Shown: positions 6,990-13,784 of the stretch, in pieces
How the letters are laid out: each line of letters begins with the position of its first letter
Position numbering within the stretch: the first letter of the stretch is position 1
NCBI GenBank assembly: GCA_900550825.1
Contig: URTZ01000026.1
Coordinates: 1-15,973, forward strand
Source of the DNA: an uncultured Collinsella sp.
GTDB lineage: Bacteria > Actinomycetota > Coriobacteriia > Coriobacteriales > Coriobacteriaceae
Reading direction: 5' to 3'
Length of the DNA: 15,973 bases
Notes under the pieces: model-generated
What the model was told of the DNA's origin: nothing
Databases searched by the model: none
The model's input: only the letters and a program-made list of their open reading frames with translations
Made by a program: the position numbers and the translations under genes

Positions 6990-7084
6990 CGAGGCAACGC
7001 GAAATCGCCCTTATCGACGACATCATCAGCGACGATCCGGCGACCTACGTGACGCAGATCACGGTACCCGTATCGCTAGGCTAG
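6980..7084 (+). pseudogene. Possible 3' remnant of a gene, no start codon
   Basis: A frame different from that of the MATE gene stays open from 6980 to a TAG at 7082-7084. It reads like an ordinary protein end: REIALIDDIISDDPATY followed by VTQITVPVSLG. A TGA at 6974-6976 precedes it, and there is no ATG, GTG or TTG start. It may be the tail of a gene truncated by a deletion, or coincidence. I do not recognise the family. Confidence 0.25.
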
Positions 7085-7255
7085 ACCGAGCCTCGTCTCT
7101 AACTCGGTCAACGCCTCAAAAGCATCACGAGACGCATCTGCCGAGCGCTCACGTTCCGCAATGCGAATTCGCGCCATCAGGTGCTCTTTTGCCTGCCCTT
7201 GGGCGTGCCTCGTGCGCCCTTCCGCCTGCGAGCAATTGCGATTCTCTATATCCAT
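7076..7255 (-). CDS. Small hypothetical protein, translationally coupled to ligA
   Basis: This 59-codon ORF begins with an ATG that overlaps the ligA stop codon as TAATG (7253-7257), an arrangement typical of translational coupling. The product is highly charged (many Arg and Glu), with a likely helical second half beginning MARIRIAERERSADAS. It has no membrane segment, and I recognise no domain. An internal ATG (the Met of MARIRIAE) could also be a start. Codon bias is only moderate, so this could be a chance ORF. Confidence 0.4.
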   Translation of the reverse strand: MDIENRNCSQAEGRTRHAQGQAKEHLMARIRIAERERSADASRDAFEALTELETRLGLA

Positions 7256-9483
7256 TACGCCACCGGCACCTCGCCGGTAGCCAGAATCTGCTCGAGTGCG
7301 TCCTCGTCCAGCACGGGCACGCCCAGCTGCTCGGCCTTGGTGAGCTTGGAGCCCGCTTTGGAACCGGCGACCAGGTAGCTCGTCTTCTTTGACACACTGC
7401 CCGAAACCTTGGCGCCGAGTACCTTGAGCGCTGCACCTGCCTCGTCGCGGGTGCGGTTGACGAGCGTGCCGGTGAGCACGAAGGTCAGACCCGCGAGCGG
7501 CTGTGCGTCGGCGAGCTCGCCCGCCACGCCAGCGTCGGCTGCGGCTTGCGCATGCGCGGCGCCCAGGTCGACCTCGAGCGAAAGGCCCGCTTGGCGCAGA
7601 CGTTCCAGCACGGCAAGGTTTTCGGGCACGGCCAGGAACTGCTTGACGCTCGCCGCAATCTTGGGACCGATGCCCTCGCACTCGGCGATGTCCTCTTCGC
7701 TCGCCAAGATAAGCTTGTCGATCGACAGGAATCGCTCGGCGATGACCTCACCCACACTCTTGCCCACATGGCGGATGCCCAGGGCAAACAGCACGCGACC
7801 GAGCGGCTGGCTCTTGGACTTGTTGAGCTCGGCGATGATTTTCTCGGCCGTCTTGAGGCCTACCGGAATGGGGTCGCCCTTCTTGACGCCCTTTTTGCTG
7901 TTGGAGCTGGCATAGGTGCGGCCCGTGTCCAGGCCGGCGATGTCGTCGACCGTGAGCTGGTAGAAGTCTGCGACATCGTGGATCAGCCCGGCGGCGATCA
8001 TCTTGTCGACGATCTCGTCGCCTAGGCCGTCGACGTCCATGCAGCCGCGGCTCACCCAGTGAAGCAGTCGCTCCTTGAGCTGCGCGGGGCAGTCGATGGA
8101 GACGCAGCGGTAGGCCACCTCGCCATCCTCGTGGACCACGGGGCTGCCGCACACGGGGCAGACCTCGGGCATGTGCCAGTCGACCGAATCGGCCGGGCGC
8201 TTGTCGAGCACCGGGCCCACGACCTCCGGGATTACGTCGCCTGCCTTGTGCACGATGATGGTATCGCCCTCGCGCACGTTTTTGCGACGGATCTCGTCGA
8301 TGTTATGCAGCGTGGCGCGCGCGATGGTGGAGCCGGCGACCGTCACCGGGTCGAACTCGGCGACCGGTGTGAGCACACCGGTGCGGCCCACCTGGATGCG
8401 AATTTCGCGCAGGACGGTCTGCTTTTCCTCGGGCGGGAACTTAAAGGCGATGGCCCAGCGCGGCGCGCGGGCGGTAAAGCCCAGGTCGAGCTGCTGCTGG
8501 AAGCTGTCCACCTTTACGACCACGCCGTCGATGTCGTAGTCCAGGTCACCGCGGTGTTCGAGCGCCTGGGCACAGAACTCGTGGACTTCGGCCGGCGTGG
8601 CGCAACGAGCCACGTTGGGGTTGACGCTAAAGCCGGCGTTGCGCAGCCAGTCGAGAAATTCGCGCTGGCTGTGAACGTGCAGCGGATCGGTATCGGCGAT
8701 AGCGTAGATAAAGGTGGCCAGGTCGCGACGCGCCGTGACCTTGGGATCCTTTTGGCGCAGGCTGCCGGCGGCAGCGTTGCGCGGGTTGGCGAAGGGGTCG
8801 CGACCCTCGGCATCGGCCTCGTCGTTCAGACGAACAAAGCTGCCCTTGGGCATATAGACCTCGCCGCGCACCTCAATGGTACGCTCGCGGTCGGCGCCCA
8901 TGTGGGCGAGCGCCGGCTCGGACAGGTGCATGGGCACATCCTTGATGGTACGCACGTTAAGCGACACGTCCTCGCCCGTGGTGCCGTCGCCGCGCGTGGC
9001 AGCGCGCACAAAGGTGCCGTTTTGGTAGGTAAGCGCCACGCCCAGACCGTCGATCTTAAGCTCGCAGGTATAGGTGACGCTACCGGCACCGAGCGCATCC
9101 TCGGTGCGCTGGAGCCACGCGTCGAGCTCGTCCAGATCCATGGCATCGTCCATGGAATACATGCGCGCCATGTGCGTGACCGGCATAAACTGCTCGCTCA
9201 CGTAGCCGCCCACGCGTTGGGTGTAGCTGTCGGGCGTTACCAGATCGGGGTAGGTCGCCTCAATTTCCTGCAGCTCAACGAGCATTTTGTCAAAGGCGGC
9301 GTCCGTGATCTCGGGCGCATCGAGCATGTAGTAGCGATAGGCGTGGTAATCGAGCTCGTGGCGCAGCTCGGCCGCACGCGCTGCCGCCTGGGCACGGGCA
9401 TCGTCCGGTGCGGTGGCTTCCGCGGTCGCGGGTGTTTCGGTATCGATGTCCACGCCGTCACCAAACAGGCTCGATTGCTCCAT
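7255..9483 (-). CDS. ligA: NAD-dependent DNA ligase LigA
   Basis: The product is 742 aa and joins DNA nicks during replication and repair, using NAD+ as the adenylate donor. The domains are complete. An Ia NAD-binding region contains the HAYRYYMLDAPEITDAAFD block near residue 47. The adenylation domain has the nucleophile Lys143 in ELKIDG, and an OB fold follows. A zinc finger has Cys442, Cys445, Cys460 and Cys465. Helix-hairpin-helix repeats include LGIRHVGKSVGE and CEGIGPKIAAS. A BRCT domain covers about residues 665-742. Between the finger and the repeats there is a Lys-rich insert (SSNSKKGVKKGD). The start is ATG at 9483, with AAGGAG 7 nt upstream. An upstream GTG in the frame has no such site. 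The gene ends in TAATG with the small ORF at 7076-7255. Confidence 0.98.
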   Translation of the reverse strand: MEQSSLFGDGVDIDTETPATAEATAPDDARAQAAARAAELRHELDYHAYRYYMLDAPEITDAAFDKMLVELQEIEATYPDLVTPDSYTQRVGGYVSEQFMPVTHMARMYSMDDAMDLDELDAWLQRTEDALGAGSVTYTCELKIDGLGVALTYQNGTFVRAATRGDGTTGEDVSLNVRTIKDVPMHLSEPALAHMGADRERTIEVRGEVYMPKGSFVRLNDEADAEGRDPFANPRNAAAGSLRQKDPKVTARRDLATFIYAIADTDPLHVHSQREFLDWLRNAGFSVNPNVARCATPAEVHEFCAQALEHRGDLDYDIDGVVVKVDSFQQQLDLGFTARAPRWAIAFKFPPEEKQTVLREIRIQVGRTGVLTPVAEFDPVTVAGSTIARATLHNIDEIRRKNVREGDTIIVHKAGDVIPEVVGPVLDKRPADSVDWHMPEVCPVCGSPVVHEDGEVAYRCVSIDCPAQLKERLLHWVSRGCMDVDGLGDEIVDKMIAAGLIHDVADFYQLTVDDIAGLDTGRTYASSNSKKGVKKGDPIPVGLKTAEKIIAELNKSKSQPLGRVLFALGIRHVGKSVGEVIAERFLSIDKLILASEEDIAECEGIGPKIAASVKQFLAVPENLAVLERLRQAGLSLEVDLGAAHAQAAADAGVAGELADAQPLAGLTFVLTGTLVNRTRDEAGAALKVLGAKVSGSVSKKTSYLVAGSKAGSKLTKAEQLGVPVLDEDALEQILATGEVPVA

Positions 9484-9591
9484 AGCGGCACTCCTTCGCT
9501 CGATTTCAAACGGATACAAGAGTACCACCGGTCGCAATGGGGCCGAATAGCGGTCTCAAACCGCACCGAATCGGCAGCCGCCAGACTGGGG

Positions 9592-9794
9592 TGGACAGTT
9601 AGTTCAGATACGTATAAATCCTAGAGCTGGATTAGACACGAACACCCCTGTTTCAACTAATTTGGGCTCCCTGAGACCATGTAAACGTCCCGCTCGCCCT
9701 CCCAAACACCCATTCAAACCCCATCCCAATCAAAAATTGCTCAAAACGCATCCCAAGCTGCCCCAGATTTATACGTATCTGAATTAACTGTCCA
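9592..9794. mobile_element. 203-bp element with 29-bp terminal inverted repeats (MITE-like)
   Basis: The left end (9592-9620) reads TGGACAGTTAGTTCAGATAC and on to TAAATC. The right end (9766-9794) is its reverse complement with a single mismatch (28 of 29). Each arm contains the palindrome ATACGTAT. The 145-bp interior has no credible ORF, so if this is mobile it would depend on a transposase elsewhere. I see no convincing target-site duplication at the borders. A long-stem structural RNA is the alternative. It lies between ligA and htrA, 108 bp upstream of the ligA start. Confidence 0.65.
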
Positions 9795-9829
9795 GACCAT
9801 TACGAACCAGGCCTCTTGCCAGCCACAAG

Positions 9830-9860
9830 TGATCCGTTTTCCTCCGTCCCCAACGGATCA
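9830..9860 (+). repeat. 31-nt hairpin repeat, copy 2, downstream of htrA
   Basis: It begins TGATCCGTTTTCCTCCGTC and ends CGGATCA. It is the same 31-nt unit as the minus-strand copy at 3584-3614, with changes confined to bases 20-24. The ends pair (TGATCCGTT/AACGGATCA), so this copy forms a 9-bp stem. It lies immediately beyond the htrA terminator. Confidence 0.75.
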
Positions 9861-9904
9861 ATAAGAAAAGAGGGGCTGCCCCGCGTTGGCGGAACAGCCC
9901 CTCT
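9861..9904 (-). terminator. Intrinsic terminator of htrA
   Basis: On the minus strand AGAGGGGCTG (9895-9904) pairs with CAGCCCCTCT (9869-9878), a 10-bp GC-rich stem followed by TTTTCTTAT. It starts 27 nt after the htrA stop codon. Confidence 0.9.
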
Positions 9905-9930
9905 GGCATTGGTATGTGCGAAACGGCTCG

Positions 9931-11391
9931 TTAGAAACCCTGACCGTAGCCCTGACCCTGGCCCTGCTGGCCCAGCAGCTCCTCCAGATACTGGCGCAGC
10001 TGCTCATCGGTAATACCGCCGTTGCCGGTGTCGGTCGCGCTGTCGTCCTGCTGCTGGTTCTGCAGCTTCTCATCGGAGCCCAGCTCGACGGTGACCTTTT
10101 TCTCTTCCTTGCCGCGCACGAGCGTAATCTCGACCTTCTCGCCCACCTCGTGGCTGCGCAGCGCGATAATCAGGCCATCGGCGCTCGTAATCTCGTCGTC
10201 ACCCAGCTTGGTGATGACGTCACCCTCCTGGATGCCGGCCTTGGCAGCAGGACCGTCCTCGACGACGCTCGCCACATACGCGCCGCTGTCGGTGCTCAGC
10301 TTGTTAGTGCGGGCGTTAAGCGCATTGACGCTCGAAAGCGTGGCGCCCAGGTACGGGTGCACCGGCGTCTTACCGCCGATGATCTGGTCGGCAATGTTCT
10401 TGGCGTAGTTAACGGGAATGGCAAAGCCAACGCCCGAGCTGGAGCCCGAGTAGCTCTCGATGAGCGAGTTGATGCCCACGAGCTCGCCGTTATCGTTAAC
10501 GAGCGCGCCGCCGGAGTTGCCCGGGTTGATGGCGGCATCGGTCTGAATCATGTTGGCGTAGATGGTGTTGCCGCTGGTAGAGCTCATGGCCGTGGAGCGA
10601 TAGAGCGCCGAGACGATACCCGTGGAGACAGACTGCTCGTTGCCGAACGGCGAACCGATCGCCATGACCCACTCGCCCACGTTGAGCTTGGAGGAGTCAC
10701 CGATCTCGATCGGCGTGAGCTTGGAGGCGTCGGCGTCCTTGAGCTTGATGACGGCCAGGTCGCTCGAGGCGTCGTTGCCCACGAACTCGGCCTCATAGGT
10801 GGTGCCGTCGTCCATGGTCACCACGTACTGGTCGTAACCATCGACCACGTGGTTGTTGGTGAGGATGTGGCCCTCGGTATCGAGCACCACGCCCGAACCG
10901 ACGCTGCCCGAGCTATCCGACTCATCAGCAGACTGCGAAAGCGAGCCATTCTGGCTGCCGCTCGAAGTGGCGGTGATGGAAACGACGGAGGGCAACGCCT
11001 TGGCAGAAACGGCCTCGGCCAGCGTGGTGTCCTCGGAGTCGATCGTGATCTTTTGCGTCGACGAACCCGAAGCACCCGCCGTCACGGCATTCTTGCCGCC
11101 GCCGATATCGAGCGTGCCGCTCATAATGAGCGCAATGACCAGCAGGGCTCCGCAGGCACAGCCGGCGAGTGCCGTAATAAAGATCGGCAGCTTTTTGGTC
11201 TTGGTCTTGACCACCGTGTGCTTGTTTACAACCTGCTGGCTGCCCAGCGGCTTACCGGTCTGCGTGTCGTAGGCCTGCACGTAGGGAATGTTGCCGTCGG
11301 CAGGCGTCGACTCCACCTGCACGCGCGGTTGCTGCTGAGTCTCGCCGGCGTGGCCCGCATCCTGGGGACGCTGGGAATCGTTCTCGCTCAT
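9931..11391 (-). CDS. Membrane-anchored HtrA/DegP-type serine protease with PDZ domain
   Basis: The product is 486 aa. A polar, Gln-rich cytoplasmic N-terminus (1-66) leads to one membrane segment (about 68-91). The protease domain then faces outward. Its catalytic triad is His181 (LTNNHVVDG), Asp211 (SSDLAVIKL) and Ser293 (NPGNSGGAL). A PDZ domain spans about 342-434, with the core GPAAKAGIQEGDVI. The protein ends in a Gln/Gly-rich tail. This one-helix, one-PDZ layout is common for HtrA quality-control proteases of Gram-positive bacteria, which degrade misfolded proteins outside the membrane. The start is ATG at 11391, with AAAGGA 8 nt upstream. An upstream in-frame GTG lacks a ribosome site. 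A strong terminator follows, so it is probably a single-gene unit. Confidence 0.95.
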   Translation of the reverse strand: MSENDSQRPQDAGHAGETQQQPRVQVESTPADGNIPYVQAYDTQTGKPLGSQQVVNKHTVVKTKTKKLPIFITALAGCACGALLVIALIMSGTLDIGGGKNAVTAGASGSSTQKITIDSEDTTLAEAVSAKALPSVVSITATSSGSQNGSLSQSADESDSSGSVGSGVVLDTEGHILTNNHVVDGYDQYVVTMDDGTTYEAEFVGNDASSDLAVIKLKDADASKLTPIEIGDSSKLNVGEWVMAIGSPFGNEQSVSTGIVSALYRSTAMSSTSGNTIYANMIQTDAAINPGNSGGALVNDNGELVGINSLIESYSGSSSGVGFAIPVNYAKNIADQIIGGKTPVHPYLGATLSSVNALNARTNKLSTDSGAYVASVVEDGPAAKAGIQEGDVITKLGDDEITSADGLIIALRSHEVGEKVEITLVRGKEEKKVTVELGSDEKLQNQQQDDSATDTGNGGITDEQLRQYLEELLGQQGQGQGYGQGF

Positions 11392-11420
11392 AGCTGCGAT
11401 CCTTTCGTCACATAACCAAA

Positions 11421-11444
11421 GGCCCACCAAACATGTGGCGGGCC
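11421..11444 (-). promoter_or_regulatory. Leader hairpin upstream of htrA
   Basis: On the minus strand GGCCCGCC and GGTGGGCC can form an 8-bp stem with one G-U pair and the loop ACATGTTT, about 30 nt upstream of the htrA start. It may be an mRNA leader structure. Its function is unknown. Confidence 0.3.
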
Positions 11445-11556
11445 ATCATTGTTCACGTTGAGTTGTACCCCAATATGCGGGCATACGTGTATGAGAACGC
11501 AATCTTTTAGGAAGGCTTAAGTTCTTCTGCAGATTCGAGAGGAACCCGCACCCGCG

Positions 11557-11595
11557 TCAAAACCACCACAAAGGTGCCTGTCCCCTTTGTGGTGG
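11557..11595 (-). terminator. Intrinsic terminator after the GlnR-like gene
   Basis: On the minus strand CCACCACAAAGG (11584-11595) pairs with CCTTTGTGGTGG (11563-11574), a perfect 12-bp stem with loop GGACAGGCA, followed by TTTTGA. It begins only 5 nt after the stop codon. The loop and its edges contain GGGGACAGGCACC, which resembles a bacterial extragenic palindrome motif. Confidence 0.8.
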
Positions 11596-11599
11596 AAAT

Positions 11600-12262
11600 C
11601 TAGTCCTTAAACAGATAGCCCACGCCGCGGACGGTGGTGATGTGCGCCGCGATCTGCGGACCCACCTTGGAGCGGATGCGTCGGATGTGCACGTCGACGG
11701 TGCGCGTGCCGCCGCAGTACTCAAAGCCCCACACGCGGTGCAGCAGCACCTCGCGGCTGTAGGCGCGGTTGGGGTGCGTCGCCAAAAAGCTCAACAGCGA
11801 GTACTCCATCAGCGTCAGATCGATGGGCTCATCATCGAGCGTCACCTGGTAGGTGGCCAGGTTGATCTCGAGGTTGTCGATGTTGAGCACATCGTCGGCG
11901 GTGACGGTCTCTTCCTCGCCCATCAGGCGCTGCGCACGAGCCTTAAGCTCGTTGGGCGTCGCCGTGGGGCATACAAAGTCGGCATGCGCGTGATTCGGCA
12001 GGCGCAGGGTGCCGAGCGCCTCGTCGTCGACAATCACCAGCATGGGAACGCCGCCGCGATCGTCGAGCCACTTGGCAATCTGATCGATACGGTCGCTGCG
12101 GATGCCATCGGAATCGAGAATCAGCAGGTCAAAGTCGTGCGCCGCAGTCGGCGAATCGGGGGTGGCCAGGCTCACCTCGACACCCAAGGTGGTCGTCAAG
12201 CTGCGGGCAAACTCGTGGAAGCGCGTCGTGCGCGCCATGAACAGGGCACTCTTTTCGGACAT
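11600..12262 (-). CDS. GlnR-like atypical OmpR-family response regulator
   Basis: The product is 220 aa. The C-terminal winged helix (about 128-220) contains [19 protein letters not shown], WGFEY (178-182) and [12 protein letters not shown] (184-195). These closely resemble actinobacterial GlnR ([20 protein letters not shown]). The N-terminal receiver is degenerate. Asp50 sits at the usual phosphorylation place (LLILDSDG), but the acidic pair after strand 1 and the conserved Lys near strand 5 are missing, as expected of orphan regulators that do not follow a histidine kinase. The start is ATG at 12262, with GGAGG 5 nt upstream. It follows the glutamine synthetase homologue by 50 nt on the same strand, so the two are probably co-transcribed, which supports a role in nitrogen control. 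An ordinary OmpR-type regulator of something else remains possible. Confidence 0.75.
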   Translation of the reverse strand: [220 protein letters not shown]

Positions 12263-12312
12263 ATCGGCCTCCAAGGAAATGAGCTCAATCGTACTGGAAC
12301 AAGCCAGCGCGA

Positions 12313-13650
12313 TTAGGAGTTCGCCAGATAATGCTTGATCTCCCACTCGGTGATCGTGGACTCAAACTTATGCCACTCGTTGCGCTTCTTTTTGAGGAAG
12401 AAGCTGTGGATGTGCTCGCCGAGGGCATCCTTCATAAACTGCGAGTCCTCAAAGACGTCGAGCGCCTCTTTGAGCGAACGCGGCAGCGGCGTGTAGCCGG
12501 CCTCGAGCATCTGACGGTCGGTGAGTTTGAGCGTCTCGGCCGTGGCCTCGGGCGGGAGCTCCAGCTTGCGCTCGATACCATCGAGACCAGCCGCCAGCGT
12601 GACGGCGTTGACCAGATACGGATTGGCCATGGGGTCGGGGCTGCGAAGCTCGATACGCGTGGACAGCTGCTTGCCGGGCTTGTAGACCGGGATGCGGATC
12701 ATGCTCGCGCGGTTGCGCAGGCCCCACGTGGCGTACTGCGGCACGGAGTCGCCACCCGTGGTGATGCGCTTGTACGAGTTGACCGTGGGGTTGGTGATGG
12801 CGCTGATCTCGCGTGCGTGCGCCAAGATGCCGGCCATGTAGTGCTTGGCGATATCGGAGAGGTGGTACTTCTCGTCGTCCTCTCCCCAAAAGACGTTGTT
12901 GCCGTCGTGGTCGAACAGCGACTGGCATAGGAACATAGCGCTGCCGTCCTCGCCCGCCAACGGCTTGGGCATAAAGGAGGCGTGGCAACCGCTCTCGTAG
13001 GCCTGCTGCTTAATGATGAGCTTTGCCGTGGTGATGGCGTCGGACATGCTTAAGGCCTCGGCATGGCGCAGGCTCATGCCGTGCTGCGAGCGGCCGGCGG
13101 CGTGGAAGGTGTACTCCACGGGCACGGACATCTTCTCGAGCGTGAGGACCGTATTGCGACGCAGGTCGCGGGCGGCATCGCTCACCGAAAGATCGAAGTA
13201 GCCCACGTTGTCGAGCGGCTCGGGGGTGTGTTCGTCGGGGAAGTAGTAATACTCCAGCTCGGCGCCCACGTTGAGCAGATAGCCAGCTTTCTCGGCCTTG
13301 CGGAACATTCGGCGCAGGGCATCGCGCGGGTCGCCGGCAAAGGGCTTGCAATCGGGAGTGCACACGTCGCAGAACACACGGGCAACGCCGTTGTGGCTCG
13401 GGCGCCACGGCAGGATCTGGAAGGTCGAAGCATCGGGAAACGCCAGCATGTCGGCTTCCTCAGGCGTGGCAAAGCCCTCGATGGCGGAGCCGTCAAAGCC
13501 AATACCCTCCTCAAAAGCGACCTCGAGGTCCTCGGGGCTAATGGCAAAGTTCTTGAGGCGGCCGAGAATGTCGACAAACCACAGACGCACAAAGCGGATG
13601 TCACGCTGCTCTACGGAGCGGAGTACGTAATCGATGTTCTGCTGGTTCAT
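12313..13650 (-). CDS. glnA: Glutamine synthetase (GSI) family protein with an altered active site
   Basis: The product is 445 aa, the length of the Bacillus-like GSI-alpha class. Family blocks are present from end to end: FDGSAIEGF (52-60), HASFMPKPLAG (223-233), NPTVNSYKRI (287-296), RNRASMIRIP (312-321) and RSPDPMANPYL (336-346). Metal-site residues Glu131, Glu133 and Glu334 are kept. A gapless alignment by eye to B. subtilis GlnA over HHEVAPGQHEIDF and GSGMHCNLSLF gives Ala184 and Gly191 for two metal-binding Glu (Salmonella E212 and E220). It gives Phe240 for the metal-binding His (H269). The catalytic-loop region after KR also carries an insertion. The protein may be an unusual enzyme, an enzyme for another substrate, or a sensor for the adjacent GlnR-like regulator. 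ATG at 13650 has AGGGGAG upstream. Confidence 0.85.
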   Translation of the reverse strand: MNQQNIDYVLRSVEQRDIRFVRLWFVDILGRLKNFAISPEDLEVAFEEGIGFDGSAIEGFATPEEADMLAFPDASTFQILPWRPSHNGVARVFCDVCTPDCKPFAGDPRDALRRMFRKAEKAGYLLNVGAELEYYYFPDEHTPEPLDNVGYFDLSVSDAARDLRRNTVLTLEKMSVPVEYTFHAAGRSQHGMSLRHAEALSMSDAITTAKLIIKQQAYESGCHASFMPKPLAGEDGSAMFLCQSLFDHDGNNVFWGEDDEKYHLSDIAKHYMAGILAHAREISAITNPTVNSYKRITTGGDSVPQYATWGLRNRASMIRIPVYKPGKQLSTRIELRSPDPMANPYLVNAVTLAAGLDGIERKLELPPEATAETLKLTDRQMLEAGYTPLPRSLKEALDVFEDSQFMKDALGEHIHSFFLKKKRNEWHKFESTITEWEIKHYLANS

Positions 13651-13685
13651 GTCGCTCCCCTTTCTTTCGGGCGGGTTTCGACTGA

Positions 13686-13714
13686 TCTATATCGCAGATA
13701 CTATCGCAGAAAAA
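13686..13714 (-). promoter_or_regulatory. Candidate promoter of the glnA-like gene
   Basis: On the minus strand a -10-like TATAGA (13686-13691) lies 17 nt from TTTTTC (13709-13714), which is a poor -35. A weak -35 next to an upstream activator box fits a promoter that needs activation. The spacer contains an 8-bp direct repeat, CTGCGATA. Confidence 0.4.
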
Positions 13715-13715
13715 T

Positions 13716-13731
13716 GTTTCCGCAGGGTTAA
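13716..13731 (-). promoter_or_regulatory. GlnR-box-like sequence next to the glnA promoter
   Basis: On the minus strand the sequence reads TTAAC, six bases, GAAAC. This matches the published actinobacterial GlnR half-site pattern gTnAC-n6-GaAAC except for the first base. It sits one base upstream of the candidate -35 element. A short motif like this can arise by chance. Its position upstream of a glutamine synthetase-family gene that has a GlnR-like neighbour raises its credibility. Confidence 0.45.
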
Positions 13732-13784
13732 AGCGTATCAAGCGCTCAAAAAACGTGCGCGAACAGGCCGTTGCGAACGAGCGG

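Noticed and set aside
7084..7110. GACCGAG/CTCGGTC stem as a MATE terminator
   Set aside because: The 7-bp stem has a 12-nt loop and no T-tract follows, so I do not call it a terminator.
6667..7392. Plus-strand frame overlapping the end of MATE and the end of ligA
   Set aside because: It overlaps two recognised genes in the wrong frame and has an Arg/Ser/Pro-rich shadow composition.
9541..9575. Nested inverted repeats GCCGA/TCGGC and GCGGT/ACCGC in the ligA leader region
   Set aside because: The stems are 5 bp and imperfectly nested, with no T-tract. Such structures are common by chance in GC-rich DNA.
8059..9624. Plus-strand open frame of 521 codons opposite ligA
   Set aside because: The opposite strand is a complete, recognisable DNA ligase. 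This frame has low-complexity His/Gly/Val composition and no motif.
9581..9804. AGACT/AGACC beside the ends of the 203-bp element as a target-site duplication
   Set aside because: The two strings are at different distances from the element ends and are not identical.
9886..11415. Plus-strand open frame of 509 codons opposite htrA
   Set aside because: It is antisense to a complete HtrA protease and begins inside the htrA terminator. No domain is visible.
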